A stretch of DNA of 64,000 nt from Anagrus nilaparvatae. Taxonomy: Eukaryota > Arthropoda > Insecta > Hymenoptera > Mymaridae. This document shows, piece by piece, positions 47,365-59,400 of the stretch. Under the pieces are notes generated by a model. That model had not been told where the DNA came from and made no database searches. It saw only the letters and a program-made list of their open reading frames with translations. The DNA lies in assembly GCA_022575985.1 (NCBI GenBank), contig JAKSXM010000014.1, positions 24,304,001 to 24,368,000 on the forward strand, in the 5' to 3' direction. Each line of letters opens with the position of its first letter. The first letter of the stretch is position 1. The position numbers and the translations under genes were made by a program.

Positions 47365-50300
47365 TTCATTGACATCCTAAAGACAGTACCTGAATCTTTT
47401 GGTAGCAAGTTTTAAATAGCTCCAACGTCAGTTTTTAAATTGCAAAATTATTCTTTTATTAATGATTTGTTTGTAAATTTTATGTACTAGAAGATTTTAA
47501 AGCTACAAGCATCAAAAATTCTTGGACAGTTAACCTAAAGTCAAATACATGTCTTTTCTTTTTACCTTTTCTGATCTCCGTTATAAATCTAAATATAATT
47601 TTATTGAAATTTGGTTAAAAAAAGCAATTAAACAATTAAAAACAAACATTTGAACCAAAAATATTTTTCTTGTAACTTAATATACAGCACAGATATATAA
47701 ACTAAAATTTATTTTTATCCCAAATAAAAAAAGTATACTAAAAGCTTTTACACAAAAAATAAAAGAAAGTCTCAAAAAAGGGTATAAATATTACTAAATT
47801 CAAAGTTCAATGTTTAAATTTCAAATAAAAATAAAAATAATAAACAATATAAATATTATTTTTTAGCTATAAAAATTATATGATTATTTACTGTGAAATA
47901 TAGTGAGAACATAACATTTATGAGCAAATTTACTATTTTTATCGAAGTATGAAAAAAAATGTAGTATTATAGAAGGAGCGGCTGATAACAGAACAATGAC
48001 TCGGTGCAAACAAAGAAAGAATCCTCTAAGGTGTTTTTTTATATTTATAAAAAAAAATAAATGTATATTAGTCTGGCAAACATTCAAAAAATAGTTTTGA
48101 TATATAATTATTGGGTGCTACAAAGTGCCAAAAAAATTTTAAATGTTTGAACACAATTAAAATACTTTTAAAATTTGACACCCAATACAAAGTGTTTTAT
48201 TTAACTAAATTTTGGTTATTTAAGTGGTGGCAGGGTACACTTAAAAATAATTTAGAAGCTAAATTTTTTTTAATATTTCTGTTAGATCAACGCTACTTTT
48301 AAATCACGAAAACTAACAACTCCCAGTCTAATATGTATGTAACAGTCCGTTATATATAACGATTATTCTATAAGTCATCATATAAAAGTACAATCAAATA
48401 AAAAATTCAATAAGAATTTCAATTTAAAATTATATACTTATTTTCCTATTTTTTTTTTTATTTATTATTTTTTATAGTATTATTATATTTGTTTGGAAAA
48501 AAAATATAACTTTATTTATAAAACACATAAAAAATAAGAGCTTTTAAATTAAATAAAAAAAAATCAGATAAAAAGGTTTTAAATAAAATTACTAATTTTT
48601 TTTCTTCATTTTGTACCTATTAATAGACTGTAAAATCAAATTTATATAGGAAATTTTTCAAAAATAATTTTAAAATTTAAAATATAATTTTTGCAAATTA
48701 AAGTAAATATAAAACTTCTTCAAAATTTTATTCATTTACACTGTCAAGAGGATCTGAATTTTGTTGAATTTTCAATAATTTAAGTTAAATTCATGTAAAT
48801 ACAAAAAAATCGTTCAGAATAAATTTTTTTTTCTAAGACTGCTTGAGTATTTTGAAAAATCTGTAATGTTACTTGGGTAAACGTAACTATAAAAAAATAA
48901 ATAAATAAATTTTATATACACAAGTAAGTAATTTTAAAAATTGTATAAAATTTAAAATTTTATTATAAATCTTTAAATTTTATTGAGATTTTTGTAAAAT
49001 TTGATTTCAGCATTCGAACATTTATTTTATGGTGTTGTTTTTACGATGTTGTTTTATATTTTTCAATTTGGTAAATTTAAAATTTTATGAGTCTTTTTAC
49101 AGTTCTAAGATAAAAAAATTAAATCAGACCTTAAGTATCCGATTATTTCTCTGAGTAGAATTTTGGGGCTTTAAATAATTCAGAATTCAGTACTTAGTAG
49201 GGGTGTGTAGTTAACCAACTTTTCAGAGATCTGCAGGTACGGTTTTGCAAAACCGTATCTGTATACCTTTGAAACATTTCGGGTTTACTAAAAACCCGGC
49301 TTGAAAATAAAGACCGAATATTCCAGTACGTATAATAGCGTCTAAGATCTGGTTAGTTACAAAGCAGAAAAAATGTAATGTTATTTCGTATAATTTACGT
49401 ATTAAACTTAATATTTACTTTTTAGTAAACTTTTTCCATTTTTCGGTGCTTACGCAAGTTACAAACAAACCACTTATAAATTTTTCAAATTAACTTCATT
49501 AAAAATTTATTATTATTCCACAGCTGTATTGCACTTTTTCAAAGAAAACTTATCCCAAGTATACTTAAAAAAATTATTAGTTTAATTAAACTTTCTTAAT
49601 TCTTTCATAAGCGTAACAACTTTTTCAAATATAATTTTTTATGTAAACTTCAACAAAAAAAAAGTTCTCTTCTGAACGTAACAAATAAAATTCCATAATT
49701 TTTTAATTGAAATTTACTTTAATATTTGCCATATATTTTTTTTTTTATTATACACTCAAACATTTTAGCTTATCACGATAAATAAAAAAAAAATTACCCA
49801 TATATATCTTTTATGTAAATTTTTAACGAGTTTAGATACCTGCACATAAAGATTTACATAAATACACTTTTTTTTTAGAAAAAAAAGTTTTTATACTAAA
49901 AAGTTATAAAAAAAGTCTCTTACACTTTCAAATATTTATAATAGTTAATTTGCATATTAAAAAAAAATTTTATTTTATGGACAAAATTAATGCAATATTT
50001 TTTTTATCTGAACTATTTTTTATTTCGAACTTTCTGTACTACGTTTTTTTTAAATGAAATAAATTTAATTATAACGTTAGTTTTAATTGAAAAGAAAAAT
50101 TTTAGATTTTTTTATTTTTCATATTTCGATTCGTTTAATCAATTCATTTTTTTTTTTTGGGTAAAAAAGTAGAAAAATAAAAAAATTTTTTTTACTTTTA
50201 AAAACTCACGTGCATAAAAACTTCTGGATATTTGCTTAAAAAAAATAAAGGCAAAAAATATATGAATATAATATTTATATTTAAATATTTTTCACAACTC

Positions 50301-50683
50301 TTTACACACATGTTTAACTTATTTTTTTATGTGTATAAAAAAAAAAATAAAAATAATAACAAACAGAAATAACTCACTTAAATGCACGTGACGTCACTGT
50401 TTTAATAAACCACAAATAATTTTATTATGATGAAAAAAATAAAGGAAGTTTTTTTACTTTACATCATATAAAGAAATAATGAAAACAAACTTTAAATTAA
50501 ACAAAAAATCGACATTTTTAGAGAACCGAAAATTAATTTTTTTTTTAGTAAAAAGTCAATATTATCATATTTGTTAATGACAGTAACATAAAAGCAAAAA
50601 CAATAAAAAATCACGTTATCAAAACAAATAATAGACGAATCCCAATTTTTATGTTTTAGAAAAGCTCGATGGTACGAACTTAC
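47365..50683. other. Gene-free AT-rich DNA
   Basis: Low-complexity AT-rich sequence. One 18-bp perfect palindrome, ACGGTTTTGCAAAACCGT, lies at about 49229. No gene supported. Confidence 0.4.
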
Positions 50684-50765
50684 CGCGCATAATAACGGCG
50701 CTCAACTGCATGAACAAAACGTTGTCGGTCGAGTCGAACAAAATATATGTTATAAAGCTCTCTGT
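50684..50765 (-). promoter_or_regulatory. Putative core promoter and first exon (minus strand)
   Basis: A CpG-rich patch unlike its surroundings. On the minus strand, a TATA-like CTTTATAACATA (about 50750) precedes GTTCGACTCGACCG. About 35-40 bp on, GCGCG|GTAAGTTCG (exon end 50684) is an excellent splice donor. An ATG in the exon would give MQLSAVIMR before the donor. It could be the distal 5' exon of the AREL1-like gene, which has an acceptor-like site just before its start codon 25.5 kb away, or belong to an unseen transcript. Confidence 0.35.
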
Positions 50766-51044
50766 ATTGTAGAATAAAGTGAGATAGAAATATAATACAT
50801 GAAAATTCGGTAAAAGTTAAACTGAGAAAGCTAGAGAGATAATATTAACCCCTTCCATTTTCTCTTATTTTTTTTTATTTTTTTACTTTTATTTTGCTAA
50901 TGTATTAGTTTTTCATATATATTTGTGGTAAGTTTTCAGGTTGTACCTGCGCTCCCGTGACTTGCTGGATTATATACATCCTTTTTATTTCAATGTTTAT
51001 GCATGTATTGGTGAAAATTATGTAGATATACAAATATAAAAACT

Positions 51045-52810
51045 AAAAATCATTTTATATATTGCTAGTCTTTTCGTGCGAATATTATTTATTAAGAATT
51101 ATGAGAAAATTGTGTAAATTTTTTATTTTTATTATTACTTTTTTTTTTGAATGAGGGTTAAAAAAATTTAATAAATTTTTTTTATTATGAGTAGGTATTT
51201 TGAATATTATACCAAACCTCACTTCAAAAATAAGTTCAAGTTCATGTAAAATTTAATAATGATTTTTTTGTTGATAATCCTTCTTTTTGTAATATTTTAG
51301 TGGCAGATTACTATAGAGTCTAAATTTTATTGCAGAATTAAATTTTAAAAACCTTTTTATTTTTTTGAAAAGTAATATTTTAAATCAGAAAAATGTAAGC
51401 AATTTTTATATTATCAGCCCGAGAATGTTACTCTTTGCCTTTCTAAGGCCCTTTAAAGGAGTTCAGAGATAATGACAGTTTTTAAAAAGTTTTTAAGGGC
51501 AAGAAGGGTGCTCCCAAATTTGAAAGGTTTTTTTCCACAATTGAAATTTTAAAAAGCGCCAACCTCTCCATTAAATTAAATTTCGATCGTTCTGCTTTGG
51601 AAATCGTTTTACACTAAAATATCTCGAAAACAAAGCAAAATAACGAAAAATGTTTCATATAAAAGTGGTCAGAGTTGAAAGGGGCCTTATGATAGGGAAA
51701 ATTAGATTTGGGCTTTATAGCCCCATTGGATCCAGCAGAACCCAACTTATTAATTTTAAATAGAAAGTATACTTTTTTATTTCAAATTCAGATTCTGCAG
51801 AAAATTTTAGGTTCAGATACTATTTTAGCTAAAAAAAATGTAAGGCCCATTTTTTAGACTTAAAAAAGTTTTTTTACGGCTCTACATGAAGATTTTTTTG
51901 GTAGGTACTACCATTTTTATTCTAAGTTTGTTGTAGTGGAAGACTGATAGTGATTATTTGAGCTTTTGGGTCCAACAAAACTTAATGTGCCCATTTGGAC
52001 TTTTTTTTTTAATCCTAAAATGAGAATAAAAAATATATTTTTGGTAGTTATTACCAATTTTATTCTAAGTTTTTTGTGGTGGAAGACTGTTAGTAATTAT
52101 TTGAGATTTTGGGCCTTAGAAACCTATTCTGTATCCACTATTAACATTGCCCGGAAACAACGGCCCCAAGAGGCCCATTTAGGTCTGTGGAACCCAAAAT
52201 CTCAAATAATCTCTAACATTCTTTCACAACAACAAACTTAGAATAAAAATGGAAGTACCTACCAATAGCTTTTTCATTTTGAGATTTCGGGTCCTACAGA
52301 CCATAATGGGCCTAATTGAACTCTTTTTAAAGTTCAAAATGAGAATAAAAAAGATGTTTTTTTTTGAGGATTTTTTTGATAGTTACTACAAATTTTATTC
52401 TAAGTTTATTTTAGTAAAAGACTTTTCGTGATTCTTTAATATTTACGACACCACGAAAACACAGATTCAAATTTTTTAAAAAGACTGAAACATCAAAAAA
52501 CAACCTAAGAAATTCAAAGAAACTGAGCACCATCGTACTATTCTTCTATAATGTCAGCAGTGTTAGAGGGAGACTTAAATTAAATTCCATGAAACTAAAC
52601 TTATGTGGATTCCATGATATACCAGATATAATGTTGATTACTGAAATCTGGCTCCACTCAGGGATACATAACGCAGAATTACAGCTACGTAATATAATAT
52701 TATAAGAAACGACAGATACAATTTATAAACATCATCAAATGCCAAAGATGGAGGAGTTATGGTACCTATAAAATCTAAAAATCAAAGATTAATTTCAAAA
52801 TCATTAATAT
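51045..52810 (+). repeat. Left copy of 1,766-bp duplicated LINE/repeat block
   Basis: Appears sequence-identical to 59852-61617 (offset 8,807 bp; ORF translations are identical). 51850-52430 contains several direct and inverted copies of a roughly 70-bp unit around TTTTATTCTAAGTTT and GTGGAAGACTG. 52470-52810 encodes the start of a Jockey-like LINE endonuclease (DIMLITEIWLHSGIHNAELQ read across). It ends with AATAT, the target site of the LTR element. Confidence 0.9.
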
Positions 52811-53075
52811 TGTAGGAAATCCAGTAAAGGGAATTATGGGTGACTTCAATAATAACACTTTGACTTATGTTTAACCTCTTATACTCTTTATTTCATATAT
52901 ATACGTCCACTCTTAATTAATGCTCTTACAAGACTGACACATGCCCGCGCCTAATCCAAGAGTCCTTTCGGTGATTCACATTATACATATATTATACAGG
53001 GCCTCATGGACTATGGATATATATATATATATATATACGCATGTGTATATTTATTTGACAAAGCTACTCTTAACA
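52811..53075 (-). repeat. Copia 3' LTR
   Basis: 265 bp, TG..CA ends on the minus strand, identical by eye to the other two copies. Contains an (AT)10-type run and a plus-strand ORF (52941 onward) that is spurious. Confidence 0.9.
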
Positions 53076-53090
53076 CTCCCTCCCTTTGTT
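53076..53090 (-). promoter_or_regulatory. Polypurine tract
   Basis: On the element strand, AACAAAGGGAGGGAG directly precedes the 3' LTR, the expected place for the plus-strand primer. It fixes the LTR boundary. A second copy at 59680-59694 abuts the middle LTR on its right. Confidence 0.85.
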
Positions 53091-53397
53091 AAAATAAATT
53101 GTTACATAAATTATTTATCATATAATACTATATGCATGCAATTGAAAAAAAAATATTTTAGGTTATCTGCAAATATTCTAAATGCCAAGATTAATTGCAA
53201 TAGGAATTTAATTGGTTGGTGTAGGTAGAGTTTCTTTTGAGGTATCGATGAAATCTGGGTCACCTTAGATTCATTCTGAAATCAAATAGAAAAAAATATT
53301 AGTTTACTTAAATTTTCAATTCTTAGTAAATACATACATATATATATATATATGTATTTATATATATACATTTCATTTTATACTCTCTTAATTACTC

Positions 53398-55101
53398 TTA
53401 TTTCTCAGGTTTAAACTCTATATTAGTAATCTTATTTCTTAGATAAGCATGTGCTTTCTGAGGTAAGGGTTTGGTCATAATGTCAGCTAAATTTTCATCT
53501 GTCGGTATCCAAACCACTTTACCCTTTCCATCATCAACAAATTGTTTAATAAAATCCCCATGAGACTCTGCCATAGATTTTCTTTCTCCCGTTGTCTCTC
53601 TGTCTTTTAACTCTTTTTCTATATCTCGAATATTTAGATCAAAGTGCTTTAGTTTATGACTCCCATCCATTTCAGTGCAATCTTTTGCTGACCGATTATC
53701 ACACCATATAACTACTGGAAACAAGGTTTTCCCAATTATGTACCTTATGGCTTTATCTATAAATATTATCTCTCGGCTTGCGTCACTCATAATCAAATAT
53801 TCTGCTTCACAAGTGGATAATGATACATTAGGTTGCTTACGACTTCTCCAAGAAATAACATCTCCAAATAACCTAATTATGTATCCTCCAGTAGATTCTG
53901 ATTTTGGGCAATCTCTAAAACTAGAATCAGTTAACGCTTCTAAATTTTCTGCGTTAGATTTAAATTTTATCCCTATATTCGTAGTGCCTCTTAAATATCT
54001 AAAAATTCTTTTTACATCGTTCCAATTATCTTCTGTTGGATTTACTTGCATTCTAGCCAAAAAGTTTACTGCATAAGCTATATCCGGTCTTGTGGCGTTA
54101 GCTAAATACATTAAACTCCCTATAGCCTCCCTGTATGGGTGCTTTTCAAATTCTTCATCTTTATTTGAATTCTCCGCGTTTTCTTTGAGCCTCTGGTTTT
54201 TATTTTTGACTTGTCGAGTTACCATGGGTGTATCTTTTTGTGCACACTCTTTGTTCAGATATCGCTCTATCACATTTTCAGCGTATGAAGCTTGATGTAT
54301 TAAAATACTTCTTTCTTTCCTGTTTCTTTCAATGGTCATACCTAAAAAGTTCTTGGGCTCTCCTAAGTCTTTCATCTTAAAAGCACCACACAAATGGTTT
54401 TTTATTTGCTTCAATTTCTCTGAATCATTACTGGCTATCAGCATATCATCAACGTACAATAAAATTAAGGCTAGTTTTCCATTATGTCTCCAGGTGAATA
54501 GACATGGATTATGTAAGTCATTTTGTAGTCCCAGCCTTTTTACTTCTTCTGAAAATCTTTTGTTCCATTTCTTTGGACTAATTTTTAACCCATATAAGGC
54601 TCGTTTTAATTTACACACTTTAGAAGATTTAACGTTTTCTGAAACATCTAGCCCTTCTGGGATTTCCATGTATATCTCTTCGTGAAGCTCGCCATTTAAG
54701 AAAGCTGTCTTTACATCCATTTGACACCATTCTAAATCTTCTTTATTGACTATAGAAATAGTGGCTCTGATCAAAGAAAGCTTAGAAACCGGTGCATATG
54801 TTTCTTTTAGATCGTAAGAATTTATGTCCTTAAAGCCTCTAATGACTAGTCGAGCTTTATATTGCATATTGTCCTCATTATCTCTTTTCTTTTTGAAGAC
54901 CCATTTTGAATCGATTATATTAGGTCTCTTACCACTTGAACTCTCTTTGGGCCTGTTCATTATTTCCCACACATTATTTTCTTTCATAGATTTTAACTCT
55001 TCATTTATTGCTTTTACCCACATTTCTCTGTCCTCTGAATTCATTGCCTCTTGAAATGTAAAGGGAACTTTTTGTATAGAAGCTAATAGAATCTGCCCCA
55101 A
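53398..55101 (-). CDS. Copia pol: reverse transcriptase and RNase H, 567 aa
   Basis: Open throughout. RT about residues 60-305: WVFKKKRD, the YKARLVIRGF motif, QMDVKTAFLNGEL and the catalytic LLYVDDM. RNase H about 400-545: TDSSFRDCPKSESTGGY, SLSTCEAEYL, VIWCDNRSA and a KHFDLNIRDI motif. These provide first-strand synthesis and RNA degradation in retrotransposition. The listed Met is internal: the true polyprotein reading continues upstream in another frame, and NDELGQILLASIQ fuses to the preceding ORF across a one-base shift in an A-run near 55107-55112. Ends 322 bp before the 3' LTR; this 3' non-coding stretch is long for copia and ends with the PPT. Confidence 0.9.
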   Translation of the reverse strand: MGQILLASIQKVPFTFQEAMNSEDREMWVKAINEELKSMKENNVWEIMNRPKESSSGKRPNIIDSKWVFKKKRDNEDNMQYKARLVIRGFKDINSYDLKETYAPVSKLSLIRATISIVNKEDLEWCQMDVKTAFLNGELHEEIYMEIPEGLDVSENVKSSKVCKLKRALYGLKISPKKWNKRFSEEVKRLGLQNDLHNPCLFTWRHNGKLALILLYVDDMLIASNDSEKLKQIKNHLCGAFKMKDLGEPKNFLGMTIERNRKERSILIHQASYAENVIERYLNKECAQKDTPMVTRQVKNKNQRLKENAENSNKDEEFEKHPYREAIGSLMYLANATRPDIAYAVNFLARMQVNPTEDNWNDVKRIFRYLRGTTNIGIKFKSNAENLEALTDSSFRDCPKSESTGGYIIRLFGDVISWRSRKQPNVSLSTCEAEYLIMSDASREIIFIDKAIRYIIGKTLFPVVIWCDNRSAKDCTEMDGSHKLKHFDLNIRDIEKELKDRETTGERKSMAESHGDFIKQFVDDGKGKVVWIPTDENLADIMTKPLPQKAHAYLRNKITNIEFKPEK

Positions 55102-56480
55102 CTCATCATTTTTGTTTTCAGTTCTTCTGCAGTTTTTATATACCTTGCAAAACTGTAATCTATAATTTTTCTACTTTTGCTTCTTGTTGTAGGGCCATCA
55201 TTCCCTTGATTTTCAGATATTTTCTCTTCATTCGTTTCTAAATTTTTCTTTTGCAAGTCGGATTCAGTTTTTCTAGGTCTACCCCTTTTTCTAACCGAAG
55301 TTATATATTTTTCGAATGCTACTCCTGATTCATCTTTGGATTTTATGCAGTAAGTTTTAGCATATCGCGAATAATCATCTACAAACGTAATAATGTATTT
55401 CTTTTGTCCTGGCCAAGAAATTGGCTTTATTGGACCCATCAAGTCGGAGTGTATTCTTTGAAGCGGCCTTTCGGCTCTCGATCTGCAATTTTTAAATGGG
55501 ATGCTTACCATTTTTGACAATATGCAAACTTCGCAATCTTTAATCGACTCTTCAAAAATAACTTTTTCTAAAATCTTTTCTTTCTTTTGTAGCATTTTAA
55601 GATAATTTAATGATGCATGGCCTAGTCTAACATGCCATAACATACCTTCACTTTGTTCTTTACCTATCTCTGAATTTTCCGGTGTATTTTCTAAATCTAT
55701 GCCTTTTAAGCTATCTATCTCCTTCAAGTCATCAATATTAATTATTTTGTGTGATAATAGAATATCATCGGACTCTTCAGAATTTTCCTCTGTATTTTCA
55801 TTGTTTTTATTCTTATCATTGAGTTCCGTACTCTTCTCCCTCCCAATCGCAGAACCTCCCTCCGAACTTGATAAATGCAGATCATTAATATTTTTCTGCG
55901 ATTGCTCTTGGAACTCATTATCTGTTGCAATAAATGCAGTGCAGCTATAGTTGTCGCATTCTTTCACATTACAATTGTCTGCATCCAGAGTTTTTGCAAC
56001 TTCAAACCTGACGACCCAGTTGGGTTTTTCATATTTGCCTTCAAAAATTGTTTTATTATTTTCTTGGTCATAAACTCTGAAGATTTTATCATTAAGATGA
56101 ATGGTGAAACCTGCATCTACTAATTTTCGTAAGGATAATAGGTTCTCTGAAATATCTTTTGCAGCTATAACATTTGTCAGTTTAATATTAGTTCCTTTTA
56201 ATGATTTATTTTTAAGTAAGAGATTGCCTCTGCCATCTATTACTATATCCGCAAATTCGTTCTTATTTATACTCTTAATAACCCCATTTTTAGAAATTTT
56301 AAAATTTGATAAAATAAAAGTTTTATTTACAAAATGCTCTGTAGCGCCTGAATCTGCTATGAACTCTACATGCTTTTTATTATTATTTGAATTTATATTG
56401 AACGTTTTCTTACCTTCACTTTCTTCATATTCATTGCTGTGTTCATAATGCGCATTTGAATCAACTTCGTCACCTTCCAT
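55083..56480 (-). pseudogene. Copia pol: protease and truncated integrase
   Basis: 465 codons open. Retropepsin active site ADSGATEHF (about residues 43-51). GAG-pre-integrase zinc-binding region MLWHVRLGHASLNYL ... CEVC (about 280-320). Integrase core start with the first catalytic aspartate (HSDLMGP) and FVDDYSRY (about 345-375). After the stretch ending KSKDESGVAFEKYIT the protein jumps to the basic, low-complexity KRGRPRKTES linker that normally follows the integrase core. The second catalytic Asp (usual SDNGGE context) and the catalytic Glu are therefore missing. Out of frame with the RT ORF. Cannot integrate on its own. Confidence 0.88.
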
Positions 56481-57536
56481 GGTTCTTTTTGCACTCGCTT
56501 GTTTATTTGATCCCTGGATACCTCCTCTGCCTCTATAGTTGCCTCTGAACGTGCCTCTGCCTCTATTGCCTCTGTAGTATCCTGAGCCTCCACCCCGTGG
56601 CCCTTGATATCGTTTGAACCTTTTAGCTGGTGGTTCAGATGCATCTGAATCTCTATTTTCAATGCTTTTATCATGAGTTGGACAGTTGTATCCTTGATGT
56701 CTGGCGACTTTGTTGCATTTATAACAGAACCAAAGATTTTGATATCTTAAAGAGCATTCATTTTTCCAGTCTTAAAGAGCATTCATTTTTCCAGTGCCCA
56801 TATTGACATTTCATATCATTTTCTGGTTTTTAACTGTGGTAGGTGTGCAACTTGCTTCAGCTTTTCGGCTTTGTCGAATTATTCTTAATATTTCGCATGG
56901 CTCTGTTTCATCTAAGACCTTTTTATGATATTGTTCATCAATGCGTGTTATAATTATATCTTTCACTTCGTTTTTCATAGCTGCAATTTCATCTTCTGGA
57001 AGATTGCTTGCTTTAATTTTTGTTTCATCAAGTATATCTAGCAATCCCTCACTCATTAGCTCAGTTTTCAAGCTGTCTGTCCAAACCTCGAAATCGAATT
57101 TTGATGTTAATTTATAGTTTCTTTGAATTTTTATTCGTTTTCTCGATTTTCTTAAATTCTGTAGGCCTTGAACATGCTTATTTTTGTTAGCCGAGGCTTC
57201 CATTTGCATTAATCTTGTTTTCTCATTTTCTAAAGCTCTTTGATGTGATGTGGCTAATTCTGTGATTGCCTCCTTCACCTGTACCAATGCGTCTATGTGG
57301 TTTTGAGACGTGTTACTCTACCTATCATAACCAATAGAACTAATTGAGCTGCTCTTGCCATACGGTAACCTCATTTGGCTATTGACGTAGATATTATCAG
57401 ATACATTTTGAGAAACTGAACCTCGTGATGTTGATTCTTGTATACATAGGCTATCATTATACTCGTCTGCTTCTTGTTTATTTTTCAAAAATTCTAAATA
57501 TTCTGCTTGGTTTCCATCCCAGTTTTCATTTTCCAT
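56481..57536 (-). pseudogene. Copia gag, broken
   Basis: Starts at an ATG (57536) directly after a long A-run on the element strand. Residues 1-72 stop at TAG (57318-57320); reading on in the same frame gives 56811-57287 with a gag-like helical region (FEVWTDSLKTELMSEGLL, LPEDEIAAMKNEVKDI). A frameshift in an A-run near 56825 loses the frame before the zinc-knuckle region (MKCQYGHWKNEC, then CYKCNKVARHQGYNC, which has one residue more than the usual CX2CX4HX4C). A 25-bp tandem duplication (56745-56769, 56770-56794) lies between these cysteines. A Gly/Arg-rich tail precedes the protease frame. Confidence 0.8.
56745..56794. repeat. 25-bp exact tandem duplication in gag
   Basis: Plus strand unit begins TCTTAAAGAGCATTC and ends TTCCAG, occurring twice without a gap. 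25 bp is not a multiple of three, so it disrupts the reading frame of the zinc-knuckle region. Confidence 0.95.
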
Positions 57537-57804
57537 TTTTTTTTTTTTTTTTTTTTTTTTAGGATTAAGAAAGCTTATTTATTATATAGCTTAGGATATT
57601 TTCTCTTATTAATAATTTCTTATCCCAAATATTTATAAACTTTCAAGTACCTTACGCTTTTTAATATATTTTAAATCAACGCATTTTTAGCATCTTTATC
57701 CTATACCTCTATTACTCTTACTCTAGCCCCTCACTCTGAGCCTTTTGCGCTTCATATATATATTTTATTTATACCTCTTTATATACATATGTCTCTGAAT
57801 GAAC

Positions 57805-57895
57805 CTCTTAGTAATGCCTCTTAATAAACCTCTTAGTAATGCCTCTTAATAAACCTCTTTATTAATACCTCTCAATAAATCTCTTTATTAATACT
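57805..57895. repeat. Short degenerate tandem repeats in copia leader
   Basis: Four to five copies of an approximately 20-30 bp unit around TAATRCCTCTYAATAAAYCTCT. Non-coding. Confidence 0.7.
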
Positions 57896-59400
57896 TCTAG
57901 TAAACTTCAAAAAAAAAAAAACGGGATGTAAAGCCGGTAGCAAATCTATCTCTAACCTCAAGGAGTATTAGAAAGAGATACCAGGCTGAATAAAATTTAA
58001 CATTCAATATACGTATTCATTTAATAATTTTAATCAAGTTTGCAAAAAAAAAAAAAATGATTCTATTTTAAGAGTTTTAAGAAAAATTTATTACCCACAA
58101 TCACTAAATTTACTTGCTATAAAAAATTATTATTATCTCAATACCAACAAAAATATCTCTTTGATTTTATTCTTCAATTTATCAATATTAAAAAAAAAAC
58201 GCGTTTTAGGTAAGTAACTCAGACCTATCTTCAAGGAAGTATAGACTGAGGAATTTTACTTTAAATAAATACTGCATAATTCAATATTTTAGTAAATCTT
58301 TTAATTTTAAATTAATAGTATGATTAAGGTTTCTTCTTAAATTCATTCATTTGATTTATGAGCTTTCAGCAGTCATTGCTATCAAAATTAATTTTTTCTT
58401 AATTTGTAAAAAAAAATTAAAAAAAAAAACGATTAAAAAAAATGAATTTAAAAAAAATATATTGAAAAAAAATATACTTTAAAATATTGACTTTTCAATA
58501 CGTAGAATTAAGTTTTCAGTTTTAATTTAAAATTTACATACCGGCATAATATATATTATTACGTACCGGTCGACTATATATATATTCTCAGGTCAGCGCA
58601 AGACTCAGAGTGTAAAGATTAACTAGTAGAAGGGATACCGTGACACATATACACACAAGGTGCATATATATATCATGGAAACATATAAGCGTACTTGTAC
58701 GAAGAGAGGGATATTCATCTCTATGTATTTCTCTTCCTCTCAACAACTCTTAATATATGTATTCGCACGTGTGTGTTTATAAACATCTGATAGTAGCAAT
58801 TCTAACCCATGCTGAGCTTTCAGTTTTTTATAAAATAAATTTTTTTTTGCCTCAAATTTTAGGTAATCGTATGTTACAGCTCGGTACGAAGCGTTTTTTT
58901 TTAAAATAATTATCCAATTTTTTTATTAATACAAAAAACCGAGAAAAACTGTACTTGTGACGCGTCAGTTACGCCAAACTTCGGCGTCCTCTTAATACTG
59001 AGAATTGATCGTAAAATGAACTATTTTTATTGCTTTGTTGATCAAACTCGTTGGCTTTTTCGTTTATCGAAATAACTTTCTAATTATTCATATGCCAACT
59101 CAATATAAATATTTAATAAAATATGAAGAAAAAAATAGCATTGTTACTAGTACCATTTCATCAGTTTTTCACAAAAAAAACTTACATTTAAATTGAGTTT
59201 TCAAAATAAAAAAATTTTTTTTTTTTTTTTTCGACTCACAAGCTATTACTTTCTTTGATCTGATATTTAGAATTTTTTTTTTTCACCCACCTCTTAGATT
59301 TTTTGGAATATTCTTTAGTTTTCTTTAGAACTCAGTACTCTGCCTCTTAATGAAGAAAATCTCTTAAACCTTTATACAGTTTTCCGTGGTTCAGAACCAT

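Noticed and set aside
51966..52241. 91-codon ORF duplicated at 60773
   Set aside because: Falls in the 70-bp repeat units of the duplicated block; duplication explains the second copy.
52941..53228. 95-codon plus-strand ORF, repeated at 59545 and 61748
   Set aside because: It lies across the copia LTR and its 3' flank in the antisense direction; repetition is explained by LTR copies. No domain.
53076..53246. First estimate that the LTR extended to GGTATC at 53246 (437 bp)
   Set aside because: The solo copy ends at TAACA with a clean AATAT duplication, and a polypurine tract follows that point; the LTR is 265 bp and the extra 172 bp is internal.
53675..54076. Plus-strand ORFs within the copia pol region (53675-56448)
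   Set aside because: Antisense shadows of the open minus-strand RT and protease/integrase frames.
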